Shown: one piece after another, positions 1 through 8,717 of the stretch
Layout: the number at the start of each line of letters is the position of its first letter
Numbering within the stretch: the first letter of the stretch is position 1
Assembly (NCBI RefSeq): GCF_030371825.1
Contig: NZ_JAUDDM010000009.1
DNA: 64,000 bases
From: Collinsella sp944321445
GTDB taxonomy: Bacteria > Actinomycetota > Coriobacteriia > Coriobacteriales > Coriobacteriaceae
Strand: one strand, 5' to 3'
The notes under the pieces: generated by a model
What the model saw: only the letters and a program-made list of their open reading frames with translations
Databases searched by the model: none
Told to the model about the DNA's origin: nothing
Made by a program: the position numbers and the translations under genes

Positions 1-227
1 CCGAGAACCCCGAGATGTCCGATGAGCAGCTTGAAGAAGTGGCAGGCGGCTGGAACACCAAAAGGAAGGTCTACTACGTGTTCTGCAATGAGTGCCGCAG
101 CGCCTATGCCTGCTACAATGACGAGCAGGTCAAGCAGATAGTCACGAACCCCTGCCGCTGTTGCGGAGCCCCAAACACCTCCCTGTATATCGACCCCAAC
201 CTGTGTCCTCCGCCCGTCGAGTACTAG
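1..227 (+). CDS. Double-glycine-leader small peptide with Cys-rich zinc-ribbon-like core (5' end outside window)
   Basis: The frame is open to the left edge, so the true start may lie upstream; the first Met in the window is at 15. Counting from that Met, residues 1-12 (MSDEQLEEVAGG) match the end of a double-glycine leader, with Leu at -7, Val at -4 and Gly-Gly at -2/-1. The 58 residues after it hold seven cysteines: CNEC at 24-27, C33, CRCC at 47-50 and C64. The CxxC...CxxC spacing suggests a small zinc ribbon rather than a lanthipeptide core. Such leaders are cut by C39 peptidase-ABC exporters, and one lies at 44.5-46.7 kb, but no link is shown. No modifying enzyme is visible nearby. The function is unknown. 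Confidence 0.6.
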   Translation, partial: ENPEMSDEQLEEVAGGWNTKRKVYYVFCNECRSAYACYNDEQVKQIVTNPCRCCGAPNTSLYIDPNLCPPPVEY

Positions 228-368
228 GGCTTGGCGCAGCTCGAGCTTGCGCAGCGGATGGGATTATCGACAGGCCGGTCTCCAAGTGAGCGCACAATCA
301 CGTGCAACCCAACCCGAGTAACCCGCAACAACTGCCGCTGCATGTTGCACAGTGCACTGCCGCGATAC

Positions 369-397
369 AAGTATGCCCCGCAAAGCGGGGCATACTT
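369..397. terminator. Bidirectional stem-loop between convergent genes
   Basis: A perfect 12-bp stem (AAGTATGCCCCG with CGGGGCATACTT) closes a 5-nt loop. It sits between the peptide gene on + and the small membrane protein gene on -, and could end transcription from both sides. Confidence 0.6.
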
Positions 398-422
398 CGG
401 TCTATTCGATTGAACGGCAGGG

Positions 423-728
423 CTACTCCGCCTCGCCGCCGATCACGTCGAGGCCCTCGACGCCCAAGCGCTCGACCGTATCGCTCGTGAGCCACAGCTC
501 GTCGCGGTTGCGCGACAGGAAGTCGCGGCTTCCCTCGGTGATCTCGTGCGCGGGCGTGCTGTCGATGGGCAGCTCGTACAGCTCTTCCTCAATAGTCACG
601 ACCTCGTAGTCGTCGCCGGAAAGCGTCACGCTGCGCAGCGTGATGGCATCCGCATCAACGCCCTCGGGTGTGCTCTTGCCGAGCGAATTGAAGAAAAAGA
701 CGCCGATAGCCAAAAAGATAACCAGCAA
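423..728 (-). CDS. Small single-pass membrane protein, unknown function
   Basis: About 101 residues: one N-terminal hydrophobic segment, then an acidic soluble tail of about 80 residues. I recognise no family. The coordinates use a TTG start that would cut into the membrane segment. A better start in the same frame would be at 767: an AAGGGGA Shine-Dalgarno-like sequence is followed at good spacing by ATA, and the product would begin MAAPGKGRTVAIVLLV, a normal N-terminus for a membrane-anchored protein. ATA is a very rare start, so this may be a G-to-A change of an ATG, a sequencing error, or a real non-standard start. A terminator hairpin follows the stop. Confidence 0.45.
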   Translation of the reverse strand: MLVIFLAIGVFFFNSLGKSTPEGVDADAITLRSVTLSGDDYEVVTIEEELYELPIDSTPAHEITEGSRDFLSRNRDELWLTSDTVERLGVEGLDVIGGEAE

Positions 729-958
729 AACGATTGCGACGGTACGGCCCTTCCCCGGTGCAGCTATGTGTATTCCCCTTACCCTTTGGAATGTGCACGC
801 CTCTTATGTATGCTGCTACCAGCATGTTCGTTCGTCAATCAACCATTTGTTGAACGTATTCGGCGGACCGCCGGTCGCCTACGTGCATGATGCCGAGGCG
901 CCTTCCCGAATCGCGGCGTATCATTTTCGCAAGGCGCACGATCCCAGGGAGGGCCAGC

Positions 959-1786
959 ATGCCGCAATTCACGCATGACACCGTTGTGAAATCCGGATCG
1001 CCCGCCAGCGACGAGCTGCTGTGCGAGTCCGCCGGGCTCCGTTGGCTTGCGGAGGCGGAAAGCGATGGCGGGATACGGATTGCCCAGGTATACGAGGTTT
1101 CGCGCGAACGGCTCGTGGAGGAGCGCATTGCCACCGGAGCGCCTACGCGCGGCGGCGCCCGGCGCATCGGCGCCGCCCTTGCGCACATGCATGCAGCAGG
1201 TGCCCCGTGGTGGGGATGCCCGCCTACCGGCTGCCCTGAAGAAGCCCGCGGCATCGGCCGGGCGCTCACACCTTGGGCACCGCGCGGCGCAGCCTCGACC
1301 TGGGGCGCGTTTTTCGCCGAGTACCGCATGATGTACTACGTGCGGCTGCTGCGCGACAACGGCACATTCGGACCGCGCGAAGCCGCGTTGCTGGGACGCG
1401 TGGCCTCGCGCGTGGCGGCGGGTGCATTCGATGCGGAGCAGCCGGTACTTGTACGAGAATCGGGCGCGGCGTGCGCGCGACTGCACGGCGACCTATGGGC
1501 GGGCAACGTGCTCTACCTGGCAGACTCCTCCGCCCCTACGGGCGGTGCGCTCATTGACCCCATGGCATACGGAGGGCATGCGGAAACCGACCTGGCCATG
1601 CTACAGCTGTTTGGCTATCCGTATCTGGAAGATGTGCTTGCGGGCTACGACGAGGCATCGCCCCTGGCCAGCGGTTGGCGCGAGCGCGCGGGGCTCCATC
1701 AGCTGGCACCCCTGCTGCTGCATTGCGTGCTGTTCGGCAGCGGGTATGTGCCCGAAACCCTCGACACCGCCCGGCAGTATCTCTAG
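959..1786 (+). CDS. Fructosamine kinase family protein
   Basis: This 275-aa protein resembles fructosamine-3-kinase-type (Fn3K, APH-fold) enzymes, which phosphorylate sugars on glycated amines so that they can be removed. The catalytic motif RLHGDLWAGNVLY lies near residue 178, followed by the metal-binding ALIDPMAYGGHAETDLAML. The length is usual for the bacterial family (about 270-290). The ATG at 959 is chosen over an upstream in-frame Met because AGGGAGGG lies directly before it and the family N-terminus fits. It stands alone ahead of the ABC-F gene with about 200 bp between. The substrate cannot be told from the sequence. Confidence 0.85.
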   Translation: MPQFTHDTVVKSGSPASDELLCESAGLRWLAEAESDGGIRIAQVYEVSRERLVEERIATGAPTRGGARRIGAALAHMHAAGAPWWGCPPTGCPEEARGIGRALTPWAPRGAASTWGAFFAEYRMMYYVRLLRDNGTFGPREAALLGRVASRVAAGAFDAEQPVLVRESGAACARLHGDLWAGNVLYLADSSAPTGGALIDPMAYGGHAETDLAMLQLFGYPYLEDVLAGYDEASPLASGWRERAGLHQLAPLLLHCVLFGSGYVPETLDTARQYL

Positions 1787-1847
1787 CCAACACGTTTACA
1801 CCCAACGCCAACTTGTCGGCTATACTTGGGCTGTCGACCGAGTGAGG

Positions 1848-1919
1848 ATGGGACCTCGCAGTGCGTGTGGCGGCGCCATCGGATCGGCGGAAAGGCTGGA
1901 CAAGGTGCGGATTCGCTAG
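1848..1919 (+). CDS. Possible 23-aa leader peptide upstream of the ABC-F gene
   Basis: A short frame starts ATG GGA CCT CGC and ends TAG at 1917-1919, 77 nt before the ABC-F start. GAGTGAGG touches its ATG, which is closer than ideal. A TATACT -10-like box lies just upstream at about 1821. ABC-F resistance genes are often controlled by ribosome stalling on such leaders; here that is inference from position. Confidence 0.25.
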   Translation: MGPRSACGGAIGSAERLDKVRIR

Positions 1920-1944
1920 ATAACACCCCTTGATACGTACCACC

Positions 1945-1996
1945 CGCGTCGCGGGTGCTCGGCAACGGCGCCCGCCGTCTTGCGAGGAGTTTGTCT
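1945..1996 (+). promoter_or_regulatory. Hairpins between leader frame and ABC-F start
   Basis: ACCCGC-gtc-GCGGGT forms a tight stem at about 1949-1963, and a GC-rich stretch that can pair (CGGC...GCCG) follows directly. The GAGGAG Shine-Dalgarno of the ABC-F gene comes just after. With the short upstream frame this could be an attenuator, but no competing stem or U-tract is clear. Confidence 0.3.
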
Positions 1997-3475
1997 ATGC
2001 AGCTTTCCCTGTCCGGCGTATCCTACGCCTACCCTTCTTCTGTACAACCGATTCTGACCGACGTGACCATTGCGTTTCCCCCTGGCTGGACCGGCCTTTT
2101 GGGCGATAACGGGTGCGGCAAATCGACGCTTGCACGCATCGCGTGCGGCCTCATCGAGCCGGATGCGGGCTCGGTCACGCGCGGACTCGTATGCACGATG
2201 TGCCCGCAAGAGGCCGATGTTGCCCCCGAGGGGCTTTACGACTTCGCCGCCGATTACGGGCGCGAAGCACGGGAGCTTCGCCGCATCTTTCGCATCGAGG
2301 ACGACATGCCCTGGCGCTTCGATGAGCTTTCCTTCGGCGAGCGAAAGAAACTGCAGATTGCCGTCGCGCTGTGGCAGCGACCCGATGTGCTCGTGGCGGA
2401 CGAGCCCACCAACCACCTGGATGCCGACGCGCGAGCCCAGCTCGCAGCCGCCCTGGCGCGCTTTCGCGGCATCGGCATCCTCGTGTCGCACGACCGCGAG
2501 CTGCTCGATGCGCTCGTCGACCGCTGCGTGTCGTTCGAGCCCGGCGGAAAGCTCGTGGTGCGGCCTGGAGGCTATACGGCGGCGCACGGTCAGGCAGAGC
2601 TTGAGCGCACGTCGACCGCGCGCGAGCGAGCTGCGGCAAAAGAGCAGCTCGCTCGCCTATCTGCCGAACAGGACCGGCGTGCGCACGAGGCGGCGCGCGC
2701 GACGGCGCGACGCAGTAAACGGCATATCGACCCCAAGGACAAATCGGCCAAGGCAAAGATCGACCTCGCCATCTACACCGGGCAGGACGGCGCGGCGGGC
2801 AAGAAGACCGTGCAGATGAACGCGCAGGTCGATGCCGCGCGCAAACGCGTCGAGGCGGCGTTTGTGCACAAGCGCTACGACGGCGACCTGTGGGTCGATG
2901 CGAGCCCCAGCCCGCGCAAAACCGTGCTGCACGTTCCCGCAGCGACCATTGCCTGCGGCGAGGGCATTTTGGAAATTCCCGAGCTCTACGTGGGCAACAC
3001 CGACCACATTGGCATCGTGGGACCCAACGGGGCGGGCAAGTCAACGCTGTTGGCGCACGTGCGCGGCCTGCTCTCCCCCGATCTTGCCGTGTTGGATATT
3101 CCGCAGGAGCTTGATGCGGAGGAACGCGAGCACACCGTGGCCGGCGTGGCGGCGCTGTCTGATGCCGAGCGCGGGCGCGTGCTCTCGACTGTGGCACAGC
3201 TCAACTCCGACCCGGACCGCATCCTGGAAGGCGGGCGCACGAGCCCCGGCGAGCTGCGCAAACTCATGCTCGCGTCGGGCATGCTGTGCCGTCCCGTCCT
3301 CATCATCATGGATGAGCCGACCAACCATTTGGATTTGCACTCCACCGAGGCGCTCGAACGCGCACTTGCGGCGTATCCGGGAGCGTTGCTGCTGGTAAGC
3401 CATGACCGCGCCTTCTTGCAGGCGTGCACCACGCGCACCTGGGACGTGCGCGATGGGCGCGTTCTGGAGCGGTGA
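1997..3475 (+). CDS. ABC-F family ATPase (ribosome-associated; possible antibiotic resistance type)
   Basis: A 492-aa soluble protein with two ABC nucleotide-binding domains and no membrane segment, typical of ABC-F translation factors. Domain 1 has Walker A GDNGCGKST, signature LSFGERKK and Walker B VLVADEPTNHLD. Domain 2 has GPNGAGKST, SPGELRK and LIIMDEPTNHLDL. Between them is a charged linker rich in Arg, Lys and Ala (about residues 200-300), the part that reaches the ribosomal P site in this family. The ATG at 1997 follows GAGGAG; an in-frame ATG 42 nt upstream has no such site. The possible leader peptide and hairpins upstream would suit drug-inducible control. Whether it is a housekeeping or resistance member cannot be decided by eye. 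Confidence 0.85.
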   Translation: MQLSLSGVSYAYPSSVQPILTDVTIAFPPGWTGLLGDNGCGKSTLARIACGLIEPDAGSVTRGLVCTMCPQEADVAPEGLYDFAADYGREARELRRIFRIEDDMPWRFDELSFGERKKLQIAVALWQRPDVLVADEPTNHLDADARAQLAAALARFRGIGILVSHDRELLDALVDRCVSFEPGGKLVVRPGGYTAAHGQAELERTSTARERAAAKEQLARLSAEQDRRAHEAARATARRSKRHIDPKDKSAKAKIDLAIYTGQDGAAGKKTVQMNAQVDAARKRVEAAFVHKRYDGDLWVDASPSPRKTVLHVPAATIACGEGILEIPELYVGNTDHIGIVGPNGAGKSTLLAHVRGLLSPDLAVLDIPQELDAEEREHTVAGVAALSDAERGRVLSTVAQLNSDPDRILEGGRTSPGELRKLMLASGMLCRPVLIIMDEPTNHLDLHSTEALERALAAYPGALLLVSHDRAFLQACTTRTWDVRDGRVLER

Positions 3476-3541
3476 GTGTCGGGCGGCAGCAGAACGGGTA
3501 ACGGCCTTTGCGACGCTTCGCCTGCGCCTGCTCGGGTGCGG

Positions 3542-3628
3542 TTTATCATGATAAAACGCACGGGCTGCAGCACGCTTCCTGCGCAAACGCAACAAACGCC
3601 GCCGTTTTATCATGATAAAACGGCGGCG
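3542..3628. repeat. Two palindromes sharing TTTATCATGATAAA
   Basis: TTTATCATGATAAA occurs at 3542-3555 and again in the middle of a perfect 32-bp palindrome at 3597-3628. The centres are 64 bp apart. They lie between the convergent ABC-F (+) and GH13 (-) genes. The larger one, with GC-rich arms and A/T runs inside, could act as a two-way terminator; the shared core at a fixed distance looks more like a pair of protein-binding sites. Confidence 0.6.
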
Positions 3629-3670
3629 CACAGAGAGGGGCAAGCTCGTTGTCGCCCTATAGGGATCCCG

Positions 3671-5023
3671 TTATGCCTGGCGGAGGTAGCGCACCTCGAA
3701 GGGCTTGAGCTCGAGCGCGCCCGTCAGCTCAATAGGCTCGGCATCCTCGTTGAGCAGGTCGATGAAGGTTCCGTTGAGCTCGCCTGCCTGCAGTGTGAAC
3801 GGCTCGTCCACCGCATTGACCGCCACGAGTACGCGCTCCGCCGGGGCGTTACCGTCCGCATCGACCGCACGCTCGAACAGCAGCTGCTTATTGAAGATGA
3901 CGACGTTGCGGTACGCGCCGTAGTTGAGCGCGCGACTGCCGGCTCGGGCCTCGATGAGCGTGTGGATGTAGTCCGTGAGCTCGTTGGGCGCCGGCTCGGT
4001 AAACTCCGGGCGCAGGTCGTAGTCGTCGTGCGCGCCCTTGTTGCCGGTTTGCCCCCATTCGCTGCCGTAGTACAGGCACGGGATGCCCGGCATACCGAAC
4101 ATGAGGCCGTAGGCGGGGCGAATGCAGCGCGGCTCGGTAAGGATGCTCGCCAGGCGCGTGACGTCATGGTTGTCCGCAAAACTCAGCAGGTGCAGGCCGC
4201 GATAGATGCACCAAGGATCGCCGCCGAACTGGCGGTGCAGCGAATGGGCGATCTCGAAGAGGTTCTGCGAGTTGAAGCTCGAATACAGGCCCTTGTAACA
4301 CTCATAGTTAGTGCAGGAATGCAGCATCTGGTCGTTCACGAGCTGGCTGTAGTCGCCGTGCAGCGTCTCGCCGATGAGCACGAACTCCTGCCCCTGCGTG
4401 CCGGCGGAAGTGAGCTCGTTCGCCACGCCGCGCAGACGGCGGATGAGGTCGTGGTCGAGCGAGTACGCGACGTCTAGGCGCAGGCCGTCGATCATGAACT
4501 CGGAGCGCCATTTGCGCACGCAGTCCAGCAGGTACTCCACGACCTGGGGATTGCGCAGGTTGAGCTTGACAAGATCGAAGCAGCCTTCCCAGCCCTCATA
4601 CCAAAAGCCGTCGTCAAAGGCCGAATTGCCGTCGAAGTTGGTGAAGAACCAGTCGCGGTAGGGCGAGTCCCAGCGCTTCTCGCGCACGTCCTGGAACGCC
4701 CAGAACTCGCGGCCAACGTGGTTGAACACGGCGTCGAGCACCACATGGATGCCGTGCTCGTGCAATGTGCGTACCACCTGGGCGAAGTCTTCGTTGGTGC
4801 CCAGGCGACAGTCGATACGGGTGAGGTCGCGCGTATCGTAGCCGTGCGCGGATGACTCGAACACCGGGTTGAGCAGCACGGCTTTGACCCCGAGCTTCTG
4901 CAGGTACGGGGCCCATTCCGCCACGCGCAAAATGCGATGCGCCTGCACGCCGTCATTGTGCAGCGGCGCGCCGCAAAAGCCGATGGGATAGATCTGATAG
5001 AACGTGCTTTCATATGCCCACAT
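3671..5023 (-). CDS. GH13 alpha-glycosidase (alpha-amylase / cyclomaltodextrinase-like)
   Basis: A 450-aa protein with the (beta/alpha)8 signature of glycoside hydrolase family 13. Visible motifs are DAVFNHVG (region I), DGLRLDVA with the catalytic Asp, ETLHGDY with the acid/base Glu, and FADNHDVTRL (region IV). There is no signal peptide, so it should act on imported maltodextrins in the cytoplasm. The start MWAYESTFYQIYPIGF is chosen because the family begins there and GGGGAGGC precedes it; the frame stays open upstream but looks non-coding. It stands alone on the minus strand, convergent with the ABC-F gene. Specificity among neopullulanase, maltogenic amylase and alpha-glucosidase types is not clear. 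Confidence 0.85.
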   Translation of the reverse strand: MWAYESTFYQIYPIGFCGAPLHNDGVQAHRILRVAEWAPYLQKLGVKAVLLNPVFESSAHGYDTRDLTRIDCRLGTNEDFAQVVRTLHEHGIHVVLDAVFNHVGREFWAFQDVREKRWDSPYRDWFFTNFDGNSAFDDGFWYEGWEGCFDLVKLNLRNPQVVEYLLDCVRKWRSEFMIDGLRLDVAYSLDHDLIRRLRGVANELTSAGTQGQEFVLIGETLHGDYSQLVNDQMLHSCTNYECYKGLYSSFNSQNLFEIAHSLHRQFGGDPWCIYRGLHLLSFADNHDVTRLASILTEPRCIRPAYGLMFGMPGIPCLYYGSEWGQTGNKGAHDDYDLRPEFTEPAPNELTDYIHTLIEARAGSRALNYGAYRNVVIFNKQLLFERAVDADGNAPAERVLVAVNAVDEPFTLQAGELNGTFIDLLNEDAEPIELTGALELKPFEVRYLRQA

Positions 5024-5143
5024 GGCTGCCTCCCCGTTGCCATCGAATAAACCGACGCCAGTATACCTGCCGAGGCTGTGGGCTATACCTGCAAGCGGTG
5101 AACGGTCGGGATGCTTGCGGCAACAATGGTGCGATAGCAGAAA

Positions 5144-5179
5144 GCCCGCCAGCCGAAGGGGCATCTTCGGCTGGCGGGC
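5144..5179 (-). terminator. Terminator of the LPQTG surface protein gene
   Basis: A perfect 15-bp stem (GCCCGCCAGCCGAAG with its complement) around a 6-nt loop lies just past the stop of the gene at 5211. On the minus strand it ends in GGGCTTTCT. Confidence 0.75.
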
Positions 5180-5210
5180 CTCTAGGAGGGAATGCGCTGT
5201 TTGGCGCGTG

Positions 5211-8200
5211 CTACTTGCGCTTGCGCACCACGGCAGCAGCCGCGAAAGCAGTCACGCTCGCGCTGGCGGCTGCACCTGCGATGAGAAGCGATGCGTCGCC
5301 CGTTTGAGGCAGGTCGGAATCGCCCGGGGTGGACGCGGGGGTGTCGGGGTCCGGCGTGTCACCGGTGGGCTGGTCCGGATCGGAGGGCTCGCCAGGATCA
5401 TCGGGATCGCCGGGCTGGTCCGGGTCGGGCTGGTCCGGATCATCGGAATCGTCCGGGGTATCCGGGTTGTCGGGATCGTCCGGGTCAGAATCGTCGGGAG
5501 TGCCCGGATCTTCTGGCTCGGGATTGTCAGGTTCCGGATCATCCGGCTCCGGCGTATCCGGGTCGGGATCATCGGGACCGGGTCCGGGGTTCCAAATGGG
5601 CACCCACCGCGCGACATACGTCGCATCGGCAGTCACGGTGTCCGCAACTTCGGGGGCCCAGCCAGCGAAGGTATAGCCAGCACGCGAAGGCGTACCGCCC
5701 TTGAAAGCAGGGGTCTGGTCACCATAGCCGATACCCGATGTGACCTGATCGGTGAAGACCTCCTCGCCCTCCACTCCATCGGTGTAGGTAACGGTGAACT
5801 GCTGCTTGAAGCAGACCTTCAGCACCAGAGAGCCGTCGGCGGCAACGGTGCCCTTGAGCGTCGATGCCTCTTCGTCCAGAACGTAATTGCCCTTGGAAGA
5901 ATCTGGCGTCTCGTCCGCCTCGGTTGCGCTCACCTCTGCATCGGCCTTGGCGTAACGCGTGACGCTCGCGTCGGCAGCGGCGAGATACTCGCCCTCGTTC
6001 TCGTAGTAATACTCAACCGTGTAGGGCGCATCCCATGCAAGCGCGAAGGGAGAGAAGCAGCCATTTGCAGCATCGGCATCAAGCGTAAAGACGACGTTGT
6101 TGCCCACGACTTTGCAATCAATCTCCGTGACTGTGCAGCCATTCACCTGATCCGAAAGGTTGACGCGATACTCGCGATGCAGGCCCTCAAAGTGGTAGAC
6201 CTTGAAGTTGGCTGCCGCATCCTTGGGAGCATTGGCGGGAATAGGCCAGTAAATCGTCACGTTCTTATCCGAGCTCACCCAGGCGTTGCCGTCGTTTTCG
6301 TTGATAAGGTCGAGATACTTGAACTGGCTCGTCTCCTTGGAGAGGCTCACACCCTCCTCGCGGTTTGCGCGATTGATGAGCAGCTGTGCGGTGTCCTCGC
6401 CATCTTCGCCAAGAATGAGGTCGTCGAACAGCAGAGAGATTTCGGGCGTGCCGCTTGCGGTGTCACCCAGCAGGCCAAGGCCAGAGGCGCTGCCGTTCGT
6501 GTGATACGTGGCGTCTTCGGGGATAAGCGCGATTCCGATTCCGTCAGACGTATCGACATTGTCATCGCCGCTCACCACGGGCTGGGCGATATCGACCTCA
6601 TCGTCCAGCACGCCCTTGGGATTAGACACGTTACGCACCGTCACAGTTGCGGAATGGCCGTCGGCAAGCACAACACTATACGCTGTGGTCTTAGCCGTAC
6701 CGTCTTCGCCCTCCGTTGTCAGCGTTGCCGTCAGCTTGCCGGGCTCGATCCCGATTTCGTAGATACCCGGAACAGCATCGTCTTCCGCGGCCTTCTCATC
6801 GGTGCCCGCAAGCGTGAAGGTGTTCTTCAGGCGCGGAAGAATCCACAGGTTGTCGCCAACTTTCTGAGCTTTGAACTCGGAATTCGCGCCATTGGGATCA
6901 TCGGAAGCAAACTCAAACGTCAGATCCGCAATGGAATCGTTATCGATACCCGAAATGCTGTAACGAATCGCAGGGAACGAAGTGCCGTTTTGAGAATCGC
7001 CGCCGGTGTAGGCCGTCACACTCACCGGGTTCAGCGTGATCTCGGAAACCTTGCGATTGGTGATCACCGTTCCGAAGCCGAAGCGCTCGTTTCCCGTTAC
7101 GGTAAACTCGCCGTTTGCGCTCACGTTTCCAACACTCGCATTGCCACTTTCCCCGAACGCCGTCACACCTTCGACGTACCCATCGGCCCAGGTCTTTTGG
7201 ACAATGCGGTACTTTCCAGCAGGAAACGGCTCAAAGCTCAATCGGCCGTCCGCATCGGTAGTTCCGACAAGCTTCTCGTTATTAACCCATGACTCCGAAT
7301 CCGAATCCCACTCCTGAACGCAGAACGTGGCGCCGGCTATAGCAGCTTTAGCCTCTTCATCAACAAGCCGAATGGCCAATGTGCCAGGTTGCACAACTCC
7401 AGTGCCACCGCCGTTGTTAATCGGATAGTCAGAGCTGTTTCCAGATGTTGAAGGAACAGTGCTGTTGTTTTCGTACGATGTCCTGCTGGCGTAGTTCGTG
7501 ACCTTCTTTTCACCAATGATTTCTGGATAATATGTATCGAATTCTATATAATAGCTTACGATGTTGCCTCCGGTATAGGCATCATCACCGAAGATATCCG
7601 GATAGCGGGTCACGATATTGGGATCATAGTCGCCGTACATGATGCCATTGTTGTTTTCAGCATCACCAACGCGACCAAAATTGCACATGAACGTTTGGGT
7701 TCCATCGTCCGCACGATATATACCCCAAGACAAATCAGCACCTTTGATGCGCTCTTCGAATTCTTCGACCGTCTCTCCTTTGGCCTGCTCCAGCTGCTTC
7801 ATCCTGTTACGGATGTCATAACGCATGGTGCCCACACGGCGGGCATAATACGTTCCCGCGGGTATCGTGTACCACGTGTTAAATGTCGTCTCTTTATCAG
7901 TCATCGCGACAGAAGGAACCGCTGCGTAAATCTCCATACTCTTCGTGTCGATAAATCCCTTTTCAGGAATTACGTCTTTAATAAACAAGTCATCATGAAT
8001 GACCGGGGTTCGCTTTGTCGAGCTGGAATTGGTGGTGTAGCCGTAGAGGTCCATCGATCCGATGGGATTTACCTCTAGGCAGATGACGGCTCCGGTTTGC
8101 TCCGCATTCGACCAACCGTTCTTCCAAAACACATCGATATCGACAGACCCCATGTCCTGTTCACCAGAAGAGGAATTCGCCTGCTTGAAAATGATTTGCT

Positions 8201-8717
8201 GGGTTATGCCACCCAGTTCGAGCTCTTTCTCGACGCTATTCTCAGGAGTCGCCCCCATATTCTTAGCGACTAGTTTGCTTGGAATAGTAACCGTACCGCT
8301 GATAGCCGCGGTCCCACTGTCGACTTTTCCAACAGTAAAAATAATATTTTTGCCTGCAGCATCAAATGTTAGCCGAGCAAGCTCGTTTTTATTGGCATCA
8401 TACAGGCAAACAGGCCCGAGACTGCCCCAGTCGGCATCAAACAAGTCACCGAGATTCGTCTCAACAGAAACCGTATCACCTTCAGCAAAAGGGTCACCCG
8501 CTTTGGTTTCCAGAGAAAAGCTAACACGCATACCGTAGTTGCTCCCCTGGTATACCTCAGAAGAAATATCAAAGCTCGTAATGCCTGCTTTGACGCTACC
8601 GGATCTCGAAGACCCTCCGTTTAAGTTGTTGTCACCTGCCCATGCGGGGGCGCATAGGGCAAAGCTGGTGCATAGCGCCATGACGAAGGCTAGTAGTGCG
8701 GTTAAGCTGCGTTTCAT
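5211..8717 (-). CDS. Large LPQTG-anchored surface protein with SpaA-type domain
   Basis: A 1168-aa secreted protein. It has a signal peptide (MKRSLTALLAFVMALCTSFA...AWA), then a long adhesin-like region, and a SpaA/prealbumin-like domain near the middle that includes GTLAIRLVDEEAKAAIAGAT and ends FPAGKYRIVQKTW. A bacterial repeat of the InlB B type follows (AGYTFAGWAPEV...ATYVARW), then a Pro/Asp/Glu-rich wall-spanning stalk of about 90 residues, LPQTG, a hydrophobic segment and the basic tail RKRK. Sortase would cut at LPQTG and fix it to the cell wall. The start at 8717 has AGAGAGG before it. The N-terminal half (about 7300-8700) is visibly more AT-rich than the stalk and neighbouring genes, which suggests a domain gained by transfer. 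No sortase lies in the window. Confidence 0.85.
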   Translation of the reverse strand: MKRSLTALLAFVMALCTSFALCAPAWAGDNNLNGGSSRSGSVKAGITSFDISSEVYQGSNYGMRVSFSLETKAGDPFAEGDTVSVETNLGDLFDADWGSLGPVCLYDANKNELARLTFDAAGKNIIFTVGKVDSGTAAISGTVTIPSKLVAKNMGATPENSVEKELELGGITQQIIFKQANSSSGEQDMGSVDIDVFWKNGWSNAEQTGAVICLEVNPIGSMDLYGYTTNSSSTKRTPVIHDDLFIKDVIPEKGFIDTKSMEIYAAVPSVAMTDKETTFNTWYTIPAGTYYARRVGTMRYDIRNRMKQLEQAKGETVEEFEERIKGADLSWGIYRADDGTQTFMCNFGRVGDAENNNGIMYGDYDPNIVTRYPDIFGDDAYTGGNIVSYYIEFDTYYPEIIGEKKVTNYASRTSYENNSTVPSTSGNSSDYPINNGGGTGVVQPGTLAIRLVDEEAKAAIAGATFCVQEWDSDSESWVNNEKLVGTTDADGRLSFEPFPAGKYRIVQKTWADGYVEGVTAFGESGNASVGNVSANGEFTVTGNERFGFGTVITNRKVSEITLNPVSVTAYTGGDSQNGTSFPAIRYSISGIDNDSIADLTFEFASDDPNGANSEFKAQKVGDNLWILPRLKNTFTLAGTDEKAAEDDAVPGIYEIGIEPGKLTATLTTEGEDGTAKTTAYSVVLADGHSATVTVRNVSNPKGVLDDEVDIAQPVVSGDDNVDTSDGIGIALIPEDATYHTNGSASGLGLLGDTASGTPEISLLFDDLILGEDGEDTAQLLINRANREEGVSLSKETSQFKYLDLINENDGNAWVSSDKNVTIYWPIPANAPKDAAANFKVYHFEGLHREYRVNLSDQVNGCTVTEIDCKVVGNNVVFTLDADAANGCFSPFALAWDAPYTVEYYYENEGEYLAAADASVTRYAKADAEVSATEADETPDSSKGNYVLDEEASTLKGTVAADGSLVLKVCFKQQFTVTYTDGVEGEEVFTDQVTSGIGYGDQTPAFKGGTPSRAGYTFAGWAPEVADTVTADATYVARWVPIWNPGPGPDDPDPDTPEPDDPEPDNPEPEDPGTPDDSDPDDPDNPDTPDDSDDPDQPDPDQPGDPDDPGEPSDPDQPTGDTPDPDTPASTPGDSDLPQTGDASLLIAGAAASASVTAFAAAAVVRKRK

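Noticed and set aside
5004..7292. A 762-codon plus-strand frame opposite the LPQTG protein
   Set aside because: Its low-complexity Ile/Gly/Arg repeats mirror the Pro/Asp stalk. The signal peptide and LPQTG on the minus strand are decisive.
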